Shown piece after piece: positions 9,891-21,511 of a stretch of DNA of 25,000 nt. Position 1 is the stretch's first letter, and each line of letters starts with the position of its first letter. Both the position numbers and the translations under genes were made by a program. Source of the stretch: Conus ventricosus. Lineage: Eukaryota > Mollusca > Gastropoda > Neogastropoda > Conidae. Below the pieces are notes generated by a model. It made no database searches. It was not told where the DNA came from and saw only the letters and a program-made list of their open reading frames with translations. The stretch covers positions 40,431,411-40,456,410 of the forward strand of contig CM031611.1 of NCBI GenBank assembly GCA_018398815.1, given 5' to 3'.

Positions 9891-9950
9891 TAGTTACTCA
9901 TTGTCATAATGTGTGGTGGTTATTCTGCTGCATTCAGAAGCCCTATAATA

Positions 9951-10430
9951 TGAAAGGGCTTACCATGATTCCAAATCAGTGGTTGTACATCTGATGTCTT
10001 GTTAACTGCATGTTTGGATATTAAGAGACGGATTTGAATGAAAGTCACTCACAAAGAAGCACTTCTGAACAAAATTACATTAAGGAATAGAAGGAGAGGA
10101 AAAAGGTAAATAAAACTGAGACACACACAAACAAATGCAAAGAATCACAGCTCGAAACAAAAACAATAAAAAAAGAGAGAAAAAAAAAGTCACTTGCACA
10201 CAAATTCACAAGTCACGTAGCTGCACTTGTAACTACGAGTTGGCAATGCAAAAAATTGCCTCGCTCGCAGTGAATAGCAATTTTTCTGGAAGTCTCCTGC
10301 TGCAGAGGCTTCATTTAGTCTCTTTTCTAAAGCGCACAGTCTTGCACTTTTATGAAGTCTTCTGATATATACGTGAAGTCCACTTAGATAACATGGAATC
10401 AGCACTGCCGGCACAGGGTGACAGTCAACA
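9951..10430. other. Unassigned; possible 5' part of the LINE
   Basis: AT-rich sequence between the LINE endonuclease and the AC tract. A minus frame at about 10200-10380 (LEKRLNEASAAGDFQKNC) looks mildly protein-like but I do not recognise it. It could be LINE 5' sequence or chance. Confidence 0.3.
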
Positions 10431-10433
10431 CAC

Positions 10434-10507
<74 letters not shown>

Positions 10508-10596
10508 AGGTTGTGGAAATCAAACATCACAAGCTTATTTTGCACTGGAAGGAAAACGTGTGTAGGATGTGAGGAAAACCAGAGAGACAGAGTGAG

Positions 10597-10647
<51 letters not shown>

Positions 10648-10760
10648 AGACAGACAGACAGAAGACAGACAGACAGACAGACAACAGACAGAGAGAGTGA
10701 GAGAGACAGACAGAAAGACAGACAGACAGAGACAGAGAAACTCGTGCGCACACAGAGAAA

Positions 10761-10793
<33 letters not shown>

Positions 10794-10900
10794 CACACCA
10801 CACACACACAGACACACACACACACACACACACATTGTCTATGTCTCTCCTCTCTCTCTCTCTTACTATTTCTCTTTCTCTCTCTCTCTCTCTCTCATGC
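10434..10900. repeat. Compound microsatellite block
   Basis: In order: (AC)n at 10434-10502, a unique piece, (GA)n at 10598-10650, (GACA)n-rich at 10650-10735, (AC)n at 10761-10832, and (TC)n at 10846-10896. Long open frames here only encode two- to four-residue periodicities. Confidence 0.95.
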
Positions 10901-10925
10901 ACATTGTGCTGATCCGGCACAGGTC

Positions 10926-11562
10926 AGCCTCATAACTGATTTCACTGTAGTTCATCACAAACTGTACCTTTCATTTACTGTAGTTCATAACAAACTATAA
11001 TATTGATTCAATGTAGTTCATATCAAGCTGTAATACTGATTCACTGTAGTTCATAACAAACTGTACCATTGATTCACTGTAGTTCATAACAAAATGTACC
11101 ATTGATTCACTGTAGTTCATAACAAACTGTACCATTGATTTCACTGTAGTTCATAACAAACTGTACCATTGATTCACTGTAGTTCATAACAAACTGTACC
11201 ATTGATTCGCTGTAGTTCATAACAAACTACCATTGATTCACTGTAGCTCATAACAAACTGTACCATTGATTCACTGTACTGTACCATTGATTCACCGTAG
11301 TTCATAACAAACTGTACTATTCATTCACTGTAGTTCATAACAAACTGTACCACTGATTTCACTGTAGTTAATAACAAAATGTACCATTGATTCACTGTAG
11401 TTCATCACAAACTGTACCATTGAATTCACTGTAGCTCATAACAAACTGTACCACTGATTCACCGTAGTTCATAACAAACTGTACCATGGATTCACTGTAG
11501 TTCATAACAAACTGTAGTATTGATCCACCGTAGTTCATCACAAACTGTAATATTGATTCACT
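10926..11562. repeat. 33-bp minisatellite (about 19 copies)
   Basis: The unit is close to GATTCACTGTAGTTCATAAC followed by AAACTGTACCATT. Copies vary by point changes and short deletions; one near 11281 is shortened. The period of 33 yields a false 11-residue protein repeat on the minus strand. Confidence 0.95.
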
Positions 11563-11746
11563 GTTGAGAAAGCAAGAATATGTTGTACGTTTGATTATGG
11601 AAATTGCTGAAGTCTGCATCTGCACACTAAGAACCTCGTCTTTCTCACCACTCATTGTTGAGAAAGCAGAACATGTTGCATTTTTTTTAATGGAAATTGC
11701 TGTAATCTGCATCTGCACACTAGCAACCTCGCTTTCTCATCTCCTA
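11563..11746. repeat. Tandem duplication of a ~93-bp unit
   Basis: The copies start at 11563 and 11657 (GTTGAGAAAGCA). Both contain TGGAAATTGCTG and CTGCATCTGCACACTA and end in a CTTTCTCA stretch. The first begins exactly where the 33-bp array ends. Confidence 0.9.
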
Positions 11747-11848
11747 TCCTGAAGTCGATACGTTAGCCGATAGAAGGGGGTTGTTGTACTTGCAGCAGTG
11801 GTTGCACACGCACTGCGTCTTTCATCAGCGGAAAAATGTACAGTCAAT

Positions 11849-11849
<1 letters not shown>

Positions 11850-11936
<87 letters not shown>
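11850..11936. repeat. (TC)n microsatellite
   Basis: CT runs interrupted once by CTTCTCCT. Confidence 0.95.
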
Positions 11937-11938
<2 letters not shown>

Positions 11939-11939
11939 A

Positions 11940-12275
11940 AAAGTTGAGGGTTTTTTTAGCTGAGAAGACAGGACTGGAGCACACGGTCGAATATCGATCC
12001 CTAAACTGATAGGTCTGACAGTGTTTCTCTAATGTAGACCATTGATATAGGTTTTAATATCACTCAAAACTATAGTTGACGCTTGGATGTTTTATGAAAG
12101 GATGCTCACCAAACCATCTTGCCGTGTGTTCAGAGAGCAGAGCAGACCTCCATAGGATCATCCTCATCCTCCTCACCTATTATCATGGACATGTTTCAGA
12201 TGCTGTAGGCCTTCATGCCGTGCTTTCAAGGTCATGATGTATCCTTTTTCTTAATTTCAATAGTTTAACGGTCCA
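11940..12275. other. Unassigned unique sequence left of the inverted repeat
   Basis: No gene or repeat was recognised. Reverse-complement similarity to the right arm ends at its right border. Confidence 0.4.
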
Positions 12276-13262
12276 GTCATGATGTGGTCTCAGAGACATG
12301 ACTGAATTCAGCAACTGTCAATAAAAAGTAAGTCTGTCTAAGACAAACGATGAATGGAATAACGTGAACATTGACAAACACATACACAGATCGGAGGGGA
12401 GGAGGTATCATTACGTCATAGAAACTGGTCAAGGTCACAGTGTCCAGTACAATCTGTGATGCGCCTGACTGGGTATTGCTGAGAATGCAGTGGAGCATGA
12501 CGAGCAGAAGGCCACCCAGGTTGTGGTGTTCCGGGTTCCTTCCCACATCATGCCCGTGGTCAGTTGCTGTCCACGTCACCAGACTGGGCAGGGTCCTGGG
12601 GACTGTCGTCGGAGTGACGTCATAGCGCCCGTTATGTCAGGGACTCTCACTCCACTGAAAGGTCAACAGCTGTGTGTCGTCAGTAGGGGCTTAGAAGTTG
12701 AGTTGAGACAGGGACATAAATCCAGCTAAAGCTGATGTGGACATGGACATGTCACTATGTCAATCTGTTGGTCTTGCAAGGATCAGTATCAATGAATACC
12801 AAACTGATGCCACACAATCTTCTGATCAGAGATAAGTATGGAGTGATCGAATTGTGACACAATGGACAGCTGGGCTGGTTATGGAAATCTTGATATTTGT
12901 TGGTAGTATAAAACACTTTCGTACATTTTTGACAAAACGTTACTTCAGGAATTAAGATACGTGGTAATGACATCATTATTATTCATAACAAATATGTCTG
13001 AGTAGAATGCCGACAACTGAAAACAGAGAGCATGGATAGGATGGACGATACAAAAAAGTTCTGGTGTCAATCTTTTAAGTAATGGTAGCAACTTTGAATG
13101 CACATGCTTATTGTGTTTGCTGATAGGGTTTATTTAATGTGCATGATTTGTTGCATCGCTATGTCTGCTCGCCCTATCCACTCCCTCCATCTCCCTTTTT
13201 CTCTTTTTTCTCTTTATCCCTTCTGGCGTTGACTAGTTAAAGTAGACAGAATGCTGACAAAC

Positions 13263-13266
13263 CACA

Positions 13267-13309
<43 letters not shown>

Positions 13310-13312
13310 ACA

Positions 13313-13358
<46 letters not shown>

Positions 13359-13374
13359 ACCGAGAGAGAGACGG

Positions 13375-13458
<84 letters not shown>

Positions 13459-13459
13459 G

Positions 13460-13508
<49 letters not shown>
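13263..13508. repeat. (AC)n then (AG)n compound microsatellite inside the left arm
   Basis: An AC run is followed by nearly 190 bases of AG repeats with GGGACCGAGAG-type interruptions. Its place in the arm corresponds to the microsatellites at 18451-18750 in the other arm, but the motif make-up differs. Confidence 0.95.
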
Positions 13509-13510
<2 letters not shown>

Positions 13511-14639
13511 CATGTTGTCATTCCCCCAGACAAAAACAATCAGCCCAACAGAACCCTTGCTTCCGTTAGTAAGGACTTCAGACTCAGGGGTCAGAGGTCA
13601 GAGGTCAGTAGGCTGAAGGCAGCACAGGACCGGGACCCACACACACTGACCCCAGGGTGGACGGCAGTCCCTGCTCTTTCGCCACGTCAGACAGGAATGG
13701 CGCCTTATCATTGGACGGAAATTGGTGAAGCAAACCCAACCCCATCTCAGTCAGACAGGAATCCGCCATTGGGTGGTGTCTGCGTTTGCCAGGCCATGAA
13801 TGCCACACAGTCATGGCACGCTCTACTGCCCAGATAGCATCGTGGACCAGTCAGCTTACGGTGAAACTGACAGCTCTTTTGTCTCCAAATCCCTCAATGC
13901 CACTTCTGCATGTATGGCTGGAAAAGGCAACAACACTTTTAGATAGTTTTGACAGCTGTTGTGCAGGATCAGACTTGATGTGTAAAGCATTGCACAAGTT
14001 TGCAGGCAGCAATGGAAAGAAAAAAAGTTTTATGAAAAAAGTTCTGAGGCCACAGCCATGCTAGCTGGGGTGTTTCCAGTGTTTGCAGAAAGTCTGCGAG
14101 CGACAGTTATGCTGCTGGCGTTGAATCATGTCTGTGGTTGTTTTGTTAGTCTTGGTTGTAAGTGGGGGCTTTTTTTTCTGACATTATTGTTTTATTGTAA
14201 AATCATATCAGCTTCACACCCTCACGCCTTTGATGTTTGGCTGGACATATTTGGCTGGTGAATGTATGTGTTTGTGCACCAAACATTATGTGTACATGCA
14301 CAGGTATTCATGCACTGAAGCAGAGACAACCAAACAAATGCATTATTGCGCACGCATGTATGTTAAGTAAGTAAAAATTAGAAAGAAAAATGATGATGTT
14401 TGGATGATAACTTACTTATTTAATTTCACGATGTGGAGCAAATATAACACAGTTCTGGGAAAGCTATGTAACACATTCAAAACATTTAACTTCTCACATT
14501 CTTTGAGATTTGGTTGAGGACGAAACTGATGACGTAGTGCTGTGTATCTCAAGCGGCCAAGCCGGAAACGGAATTCACTACACACTTCATTCATGTTACA
14601 GTCACTATTGGTCTTTCTTCTCTCAACAATCAGCATTTT

Positions 14640-14715
14640 GAGGGTTGACTGCTAGAACCCAGTATCTCTCTTCTACATATGTATATGAGACACTGGGTTC
14701 TGGCAGTCAACCCTC
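14640..14715 (+). repeat. Near-perfect 76-nt hairpin, private to the left arm
   Basis: Arms of 24 nt (14640-14663 and 14692-14715) pair fully when transcribed from the plus strand, with one U-G wobble. The 28-nt middle is also largely self-complementary around CATATG. The right arm lacks it at the matching place (about 16915-16930), so it looks like an insertion. It could be a very short foldback element. Confidence 0.85.
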
Positions 14716-15337
14716 GTTCAAGTTCATGGGTACAGCAGCGAAATTTCACTAACGCAATGATATACTGACCAGTCAGTTATGTTATAAATCCGTCTGTGCA
14801 AAAAGATACTTCAAATTTTTATAAATAAATCATTCATTGCTTCTTTTGCAGGACTCTTTCCACGTTTGGATGAACGAGTCTTTGAAAGTAGAATATTGAT
14901 GCATACCTGGGAGTTTTGATTTTAAAAAAAAAAACTGGCTTCGAATGAGGGAAAAGTTTTTTTTTTCCTTCTGAATAATGAAAGACACACTGACGGTAAA
15001 AGACAGGCAGCAAATTGCACCCGTCAGGTAAAATGAGACAAACGAGGGAAAGTCTTGCACCCAACGTTGAGGGATGTGCTCTGTGACCTCAGCCAGTCTG
15101 CAGGCGACACACTGACACCCTCCACAAAGACGGCTGTCATGTAGAGACATAGGAATCAGCATTTGTCACGTCCTCTGTTTAGATGTAGCTCCAGCAATGA
15201 GCCCTCCCTGTAGAGACACGATACTAAAGGATTTGTGGGTGTGGTGTGGGGGAAACAAGTGCAGGCAAACAATTCCTCCGTCATCATGAAAACACCTTGG
15301 CAATGTTTTCGACACCCCCTCCCCATCCTCCACAACC

Positions 15338-15404
15338 CCCCCCCCCCCCCCCCCCCAATGAGTTGGGGTCAGAGAGTGCTGAAGAACTCTCTCTCTCCTC
15401 TCTC

Positions 15405-15449
<45 letters not shown>

Positions 15450-15478
15450 GTCTCTCTCTCTCTCTGTCTCTCCAGCAG
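15338..15478. repeat. Poly-C tract and (TC)n at the inner end of the left arm
   Basis: A run of about 20 C at 15338-15357, then CT repeats with TCTATC and CACTCTG interruptions at 15389-15472. Confidence 0.92.
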
Positions 15479-15940
15479 ACAGGTAGACAAATAAATAAAC
15501 AAAAGTAATCAGGTTCAGCGTGACCATCAAGTCAAATGAACGACCTTTGAAATGCCGTTGTAAGCAACGTCTGATTTCAAAGGATCAGCTTCACAAAGAA
15601 ACTGACTCATCACTAGTTTTATTTTTGTCGTCAGAGTCATACTTTCAGAGTCATCACGATTATCATCTTAGCCATCATGATCATAATCATTTATTATTGT
15701 TGTTACCTTGCTGTTGTTGACTTATGCTGAAAACAAAGGAGAAGACGCTGAGGTTTAAAATGGTTTGTGATGTCCTTGTGTGCATATTTCTCATTGTTCT
15801 ATTATTTGAAAACAAAATCAGACGAGTTGATCTAGTATTATTCAATATACACAACACGAAATATAAATATATAGATAAATATCTAAAGAAGAGCTGGATT
15901 TCGTTCACAACAAACACACACCCTCACCACTTCGATGTGT
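15479..15940. other. Unique part of the inverted-repeat spacer
   Basis: AT-rich sequence between the two arms. No gene, RNA or repeat was recognised. Confidence 0.4.
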
Positions 15941-15977
15941 GGTGTGTGTGTGTGTGTGTGTGTGTGTGTTGTGTGTG

Positions 15978-16065
<88 letters not shown>

Positions 16066-16092
16066 TACGTGCGTGCGTGCGTGTGTGCGTGT
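15941..16092. repeat. (GT)n then (GCGT)n tract in the spacer
   Basis: About 150 bases of alternating purine-pyrimidine sequence, the second half almost purely GTGC. The potential for Z-DNA is strong. It lies near the centre of the inverted repeat. Confidence 0.95.
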
Positions 16093-17784
16093 ATACATTG
16101 TTGTTTTAGGTGGTATTATGGATCAGAAACCCTGGGTGGCCTGACACAAGGCAAGCCATGCTGTACTGAGGAGTCTGAATCAGGAGGCAACGGTGTGGTC
16201 CAGACAGGGGCAAGGCATGGTTCCTTTCATAGCACAGAACTCCATGTCCCACACACCTCAGGGAACGGGGTAATGTTAACCTTTATGGCCAACTTCTTCA
16301 CCACTCTCCATGCCCCATACCATCAGGTTTTTAAGGGGGTGGGGGTGGGGGGCAAAAACGCTGGCAAGTCATTCTCATGATGACGGAGGAATTGTTTGCC
16401 TGCACTTGTTTCCCCCACACCACACCCACAAATCCTTCAGTATCGTGTCTCCACAGGGAGGGGTCATTGCTGGAGCTACATCTAAAACAGAGGACGTGAC
16501 AAATGCTGATTCCCATGTCTCTACATGACAGCCGTCTTTGTGGAGGGTGTCAGTGTGTCGCCTGCAGACTGGCTGAGGTCACAGAGCACATCCCTCAACG
16601 TTGGGTGCAAGACTTTCCCTACGTTTGTCTCATTTTACCTGACGGGTGCAATTTGCTGCCTGTCTTTTACCGTCAGTGTGTCTTTCATTATTCTACTTTT
16701 TTCTCTCATGAGAAACCCCATGTTTTCTACCCAACATTTATCACCTCTTTTAGCATGCATCAATATTCTACTTTCAAAAATTCATTCATCCAAAAAGAAT
16801 GACGTATTCATGAACACATGAAGTAGGTTTTTGCACAGACTAATTTATATAACACAACTCACCGGTCAGAATATTATCGCATCAATGAAATGATGCTGTT
16901 TTGTCCATAAGCTTGTATAGAAAAAAAAAGATATTATGATTTGTTGAGAGAAGAAAGAACAATGGAAACGGTAACGTGAATGAAGAATGATGAATTCCAT
17001 TGTGTGCTGGATTACTCAAAATACACAGCATCACGTCATCAGTGTCGTCCCAACAACGTCTGAAAGAACGTTCAATGTTTAACATTTGAAATGTGTTATG
17101 TAGCTTTCCCAAAGCTGTCCGTTATATCTGTTTGAAAATGAAATGAAATGAGGCGGATGTAAACGAGATACTATCTTTCTTGACACACATTGATAAAGAC
17201 TGTGTATGAGGGGCATTTCTTTCCTGAAGACCTTCTGCTGTCAAGCTCTCCCTAGAGTTTCTTCCCACTGCTGGACACACATGAACCTTGTCTTTGTTTG
17301 CAGCGCGGCAGTTTGTGAGGCGGTTCTTTCTCAGTGTTTTTCTTTCTAGAAATCAGTTGCTCAGTGTATATGCATACATATATAGATGTGCCTTTGTTTA
17401 ATTGTTTTTACGTACATGTGTCTGTGTACACATTTACAAGCATGCATATTCACTGTCCATACATGTGTAGTCAACAATTAAACGTGCACATGTGAAGCTC
17501 ACATAATTTTGCGATAAAATGATAAAGATGGAAAAAAACAACGGAAAAATACTTGAGCTACTTCGACTGTGGTCTCGAAGATCTCACCAAACTTTTTTTT
17601 TCCAGCTGCTGCCTGTAAACTTTTGCAATGCTTTTCACATCAAATATGGTCTGATCCTGTATCAAAAGTGTCCACAACACATGAAAAAGTGTTTGTTTCT
17701 TTCTTTTCCTTTTTCAGCCATACATGTAGAAGTCGCATTGAGGGATTTGGAGACAAGAGAGCTGTCAGTTTCACCGTAAGTCGA

Positions 17785-18126
17785 CTGGTCCACAATACTA
17801 TCTGGGCAGTAGAGCGTGCCATGACAGCGAGAGCTGTCAGTGACTGGTCCACGATGCTATCGGGGCAGTAGAGCGTGCCATGACAGTGAGAGCTGTCAGT
17901 GACTGGTCCACGATGCTATCAGGGCAGTAGAGCGTGCCATGACAGTGAGACCTATCAGTGACTGGTCCACGATGCTATCTGGGCAGTAGAGCGTGCCATG
18001 ACAGTGAGAGCTGTCAGTGACTGGTCCAAGATGCTATCTAGGCAGTAGAGCGTGCCATACCAGTGAGAGCTGTCAGTGACTGGTCCACGATGCTATCAGG
18101 GCAGTAGAGCGTGCCATGACAGAGTG
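17785..18126 (+). repeat. 59-bp tandem repeat (6 copies), private to the right arm
   Basis: Copies begin with CTGGTCCA at 17785, 17844, 17903, 17962, 18021 and 18080, exactly 59 bases apart, and contain GGGCAGTAGAGCGTGCCAT. The left arm has one copy of this sequence (about 13815-13860), so the amplification followed the duplication of the arms. Confidence 0.95.
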
Positions 18127-18450
18127 GCATTCATGGCCTGGCAGACGCAGACACAACGCCAATGGCGGATTCCTGTCTGACTGAGATGGGGCTGGGTTTG
18201 CTTCACCAGTTTCCGTCCAATGATAAGGCGCCATTCCTGTCCGACGTGGCGAAGGAGCAGGGACTGCCGTCCACCATGAGGTCAGTATGTGTGGGTCCCG
18301 GTCCTGTGCTGCGTTCAGCACACTGACCTCTGACCTCTGACCCCTGAGACCGAAATGGGTCTGAACTCCTAACACCTGGATGAGCACAGCCGCCATGCAG
18401 GAAGCTAGGGTGGTGTTGGGCTGAATGTTTTTTGTCTGGAGGAATGACGA

Positions 18451-18750
<300 letters not shown>

Positions 18751-19758
18751 GTTTGCCTGAATTCTAGCTGCATTTTTTTAGACACTGGAAGTTTAACAGG
18801 AAAAGAGAAAACAGAAATAGAACGGGAAAGGCGACTGACATAGCAATGCAACAAAGCGTGCACATGAACAACACTTGCCTAGTAGCACAATAAGTAAGTG
18901 TATTCCAAGTTGCTACAATTTCTGAAAAGATCGAAACCAGTCACTTCTAGCATCATGCCTACCCATTTTCTCTGCCTTCAATTGTTGGCGCTCTGCTAAG
19001 TCACATTTGTCATAAATAACAGTGATGTCATAATCATATCATGCATCTTAATTCACGAGGTAATATCTTGTCAAAATATATAAAAGTGTTTTATCCTGCA
19101 AACACACAGCGAGATTCCCATAACTAACACGACTGTCCATTGTGTCACAATTCTATCAGTCCACACTTATCTCTGATCAGAAGATTGTGTGGCATCAGTT
19201 TGGTATTCATTGATACTGATCCTTGCAAGACTAACAGATTGACATAGTGACATGGCCATGTCCACATCAGCTTCAGCTGGATTTATGTCCCTGTCTCAAC
19301 TCAACTTCTAAGCGCCTACTGACGACACACCGCTGTTGACCTTGCAGTGGAGGGAGAGTCCCTGTCATAACGGGCGCTATGACGTCACTCCAACGACAGT
19401 CCCCAGGACCCTGCCCAGTCTGGTGACGTGGACAGCAACTGACCACGGGCATGAGGTGGGAAGGAACCCGGAATACCACAACCTGGGTGGCCTTCTGCTC
19501 GTCATGCTCCACTGCATCCTCAGCAATACCCAGTCAGACACGTCACAGATTGTATTGGACGCTGCCACCTTGATCATCTTCTATGATATTATCCCACCTC
19601 CTCCCTTCTATTGTCTCTTTTTTATCTGCCTATGGTGTTCTCAATGTTCGCCTTATTTCATCGTTTTTCATAGACAAGCTCACTTTTTATGCACAATTAC
19701 CTCATTTATTCATGTCTGTAAGATCAAGACAACATGAATAGACGTCACATTACAAAAA

Positions 19759-19886
<128 letters not shown>

Positions 19887-20586
19887 TTGCCACTTATCCA
19901 TCAAAACACAACGTGATGTGATTCATTTATGTCCTCTGCTGAACAGTTTGTCCTTTACCCAAAGCCAGGAGAAGAGAGGCTTTGTGTGATGATTCTTCTC
20001 TGTCAATCACATCTCTGGCCCCCAACGCTACAATCACCGGCAATCTCTGAAACAATCAAGCTCCCGGCCAACACAAAAGACAAAAATGCACCAATGTTAT
20101 TTAAGTCAGAAGGGCAGGGATGGTTTAGGATGATTTCAAATCATCATAGCCACTACACCATCCTATCACCTCCCTTCCCCCATCCCTCATTCCCCACCCT
20201 ACTCTAAGCAGCTCCCTATCTTACCACTTGGATTTTTTTCAGTTGATGATGTTGTTTTGCGCTTTGTGCAGACACTTAGTCACAGTGCTAATGCAGGAAT
20301 TGTCCCATCCCATGGCCACTGTTGTGTTACACCTCGCATGCAGTTGTTTTCAGGTGACAGATGTTTATCCAGACAGACTCGATAAATTTAAACCCTTGAT
20401 GGAAGTGGAGTAACGAAAAGCAAATAGAACAAGGTTTTACAAAAAAAACATCACCTTGTGTGAATCATGAAAAAGAAATAGAGAAATGCTTTACATCATA
20501 TAATGTTATATTGTGATGTGTGATAAAGCCCACTACCCTCTCTCTCCACCATGTTTGGAAGGAGCTGCATGGCGCATTCGATCGAC
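19887..20586. other. Unassigned unique sequence
   Basis: Mixed unique DNA with no recognisable domain, RNA gene or repeat. Short open frames occur but show no family signature. Confidence 0.4.
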
Positions 20587-20664
20587 GCGCCAAAATTTAT
20601 GATTTAAACATTTTTGGCGCAGATCCGCGGGTGGATCTGCTTCAGAGAACAGATCCGGGATCTG
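20587..20664. repeat. Three consecutive short hairpins
   Basis: GCGCCAAAA (20587-20595) pairs with 20612-20620. CAGATCC at 20620-20626 pairs with 20633-20639. A second CAGATCC at 20650-20656 pairs with 20658-20664. The last two share the same 7-bp stem and are copies with different loops. Confidence 0.75.
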
Positions 20665-20731
20665 TTTGGCAAGAGGATGACGAACTGTTCACATGAACAC
20701 TATGAAGGCACTGTCATCCAGTCAGCAACTG

Positions 20732-20775
20732 CCCAGAAAGTCTGCGAGTTTCATAGAATCTGCAAACTTTCTGGG
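20732..20775. repeat. 44-nt inverted repeat
   Basis: CCCAGAAAGT at the left end is perfectly complementary to ACTTTCTGGG at the right end. The stem extends imperfectly for a few more bases. Confidence 0.75.
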
Positions 20776-20936
20776 AATACAAGCGTTGACGTTTCTTGTT
20801 TTTTATATTCTGTTCAGAAAACCAGTGCAGGGGAAGTAATCTTTCCAGTTTTCTTGTCGGTCTGTACAAGTATTTCCGTGAGGTAAAACTGATGTTATGC
20901 TCTGACCTACTCACAGAAGTTTCAAATTATCAATAA

Positions 20937-21014
20937 ATGACTACCTACCTATCTATCTACCTACCTACCTATCTACCTACCTACCTACTTACCTACCTTT
21001 CTACCTACCTACCT
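20937..21014. repeat. (CTAC)n/(CTAT)n microsatellite
   Basis: Tetranucleotide repeats, mostly CTAC with scattered CTAT and CTTAC variants. Confidence 0.93.
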
Positions 21015-21511
21015 AATTAAAAGCTTGTCTCCCAACTGTTTGTTCCCATCATGTTACAGTCAACACAACCTTGTTTGGAGGGGAGGAGGGGAGGAGGGGA
21101 GGAGAGGTTGGCAGTGCCATTTTAATGCAGATCCGGAACAAAGGGTGCATCCCAATCCGTTCAACCTTGGCAGAGGTCTACATTCTCCTGAGTGTCCTTC
21201 TCCATGGTCCTCTTTCCTTCAGCCTTCTGTGTGCGTCCCACAGACCCAGTGGCCTGGGAACAGACCGACCAGAAGTTACACGTTTCCCTTGGGGGGGGGG
21301 GGGGGGGGGGGTTCTGAGGCGGGCCTGTCTCCCTGTCAGCCAGTTGGTCATGACGTGAAGTGGACGCCGTTACCTGCGAAGCTGTGGCGACGGTTCATGA
21401 CGTCATTTCCACGAATCTTGTTTGGCAAAAATGCATCTTGTCATGAAACGAAGACACATGGAAAAACGGCTTCTAATTCTATCTCAGCAAACATGTGTCA
21501 CGTAGGAAATG
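21015..21511. other. Unique sequence with G-rich tracts
   Basis: It holds GGGGAGGAGGGGAGGAGGGG near 21080-21105, which could form a quadruplex, and a G run at 21291-21311. No gene was recognised. Confidence 0.5.

Larger units (their letters stand above)
7306..9950 (-). mobile_element. Decayed non-LTR retrotransposon (LINE), ORF2 remnant
   Basis: Endonuclease, linker, reverse transcriptase and C-terminal segments follow in the normal LINE order on the minus strand, spread over several frames. The motif set (GDFNIDL, SDHYPV, KPAWYTKELQEA, FPDSFKKAKVIP, FIDFKKAFDVIDH, SILGPLLF.IYINDL, LGITIDNNISW) fits the jockey/CR1/L2 group of endonuclease-bearing LINEs, but the clade cannot be fixed by eye. 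The left end is set by the last codons, WNSLPESTKQ to a stop at 7306-7308. The right end is uncertain, since similarity fades near 9950. Frame breaks, stop codons and loss of the catalytic aspartates show it is inactive. Confidence 0.88.
12276..15388 (+). repeat. Left arm of a giant imperfect inverted repeat
   Basis: Blocks in this arm recur in reverse order and complement in 16289-19738. The pairs are 12276-12735 with 19257-19738, 12740-13000 with 19010-19256, 13508-13862 with 18095-18455, 13862-14060 with 17565-17790, 14412-14640 with 16930-17120, and 14760-15388 with 16289-16850. Between them lie an (AC)n/(AG)n tract at 13263-13508 and a private hairpin insertion at 14640-14715. No reading frame is clearly preserved. 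The element type is unknown; it could be a segmental inverted duplication or a foldback transposon. Confidence 0.92.

Noticed and set aside
10190..10400. Minus-strand frame LEKRLNEASAAGDFQKNC as a LINE first ORF
   Set aside because: It is too short and matches no motif that I know; it is kept only as a possibility in the flank entry.
10399..10935. Several overlapping open frames rich in Cys-Val, His-Thr or Ser-Leu
   Set aside because: They are translations of AC, AG and GACA microsatellites. The same holds for the frames at 3778-4172, 6937-7209, 11737-11963, 13214-13539, 15883-16144, 18203-18767, 19710-19916 and 24716-25000.
12277..12579. Minus-strand frame whose protein resembles that of 19336-19737
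   Set aside because: The similarity is fully explained by the inverted DNA repeat. The nucleotide match extends outside the frames, and no family was recognised.
12755..12976. Minus-strand frame with C-x2-C and C-x2-C spacing like a zinc ribbon
   Set aside because: The matching segment of the right arm does not keep the frame or the cysteines, so the pattern is probably chance.
14081..14096. AGAAAGTCTGCGAG shared with 20736-20749
   Set aside because: A 14-base match is expected by chance in a window of this size.
14830..15162. Frame with a hydrophobic FYLTGAICCLSFTVSVSFII stretch, also seen at 16525-16821, considered as a membrane-protein exon
   Set aside because: The two arms differ here by single-base indels that change the frame, so the frame is not conserved.
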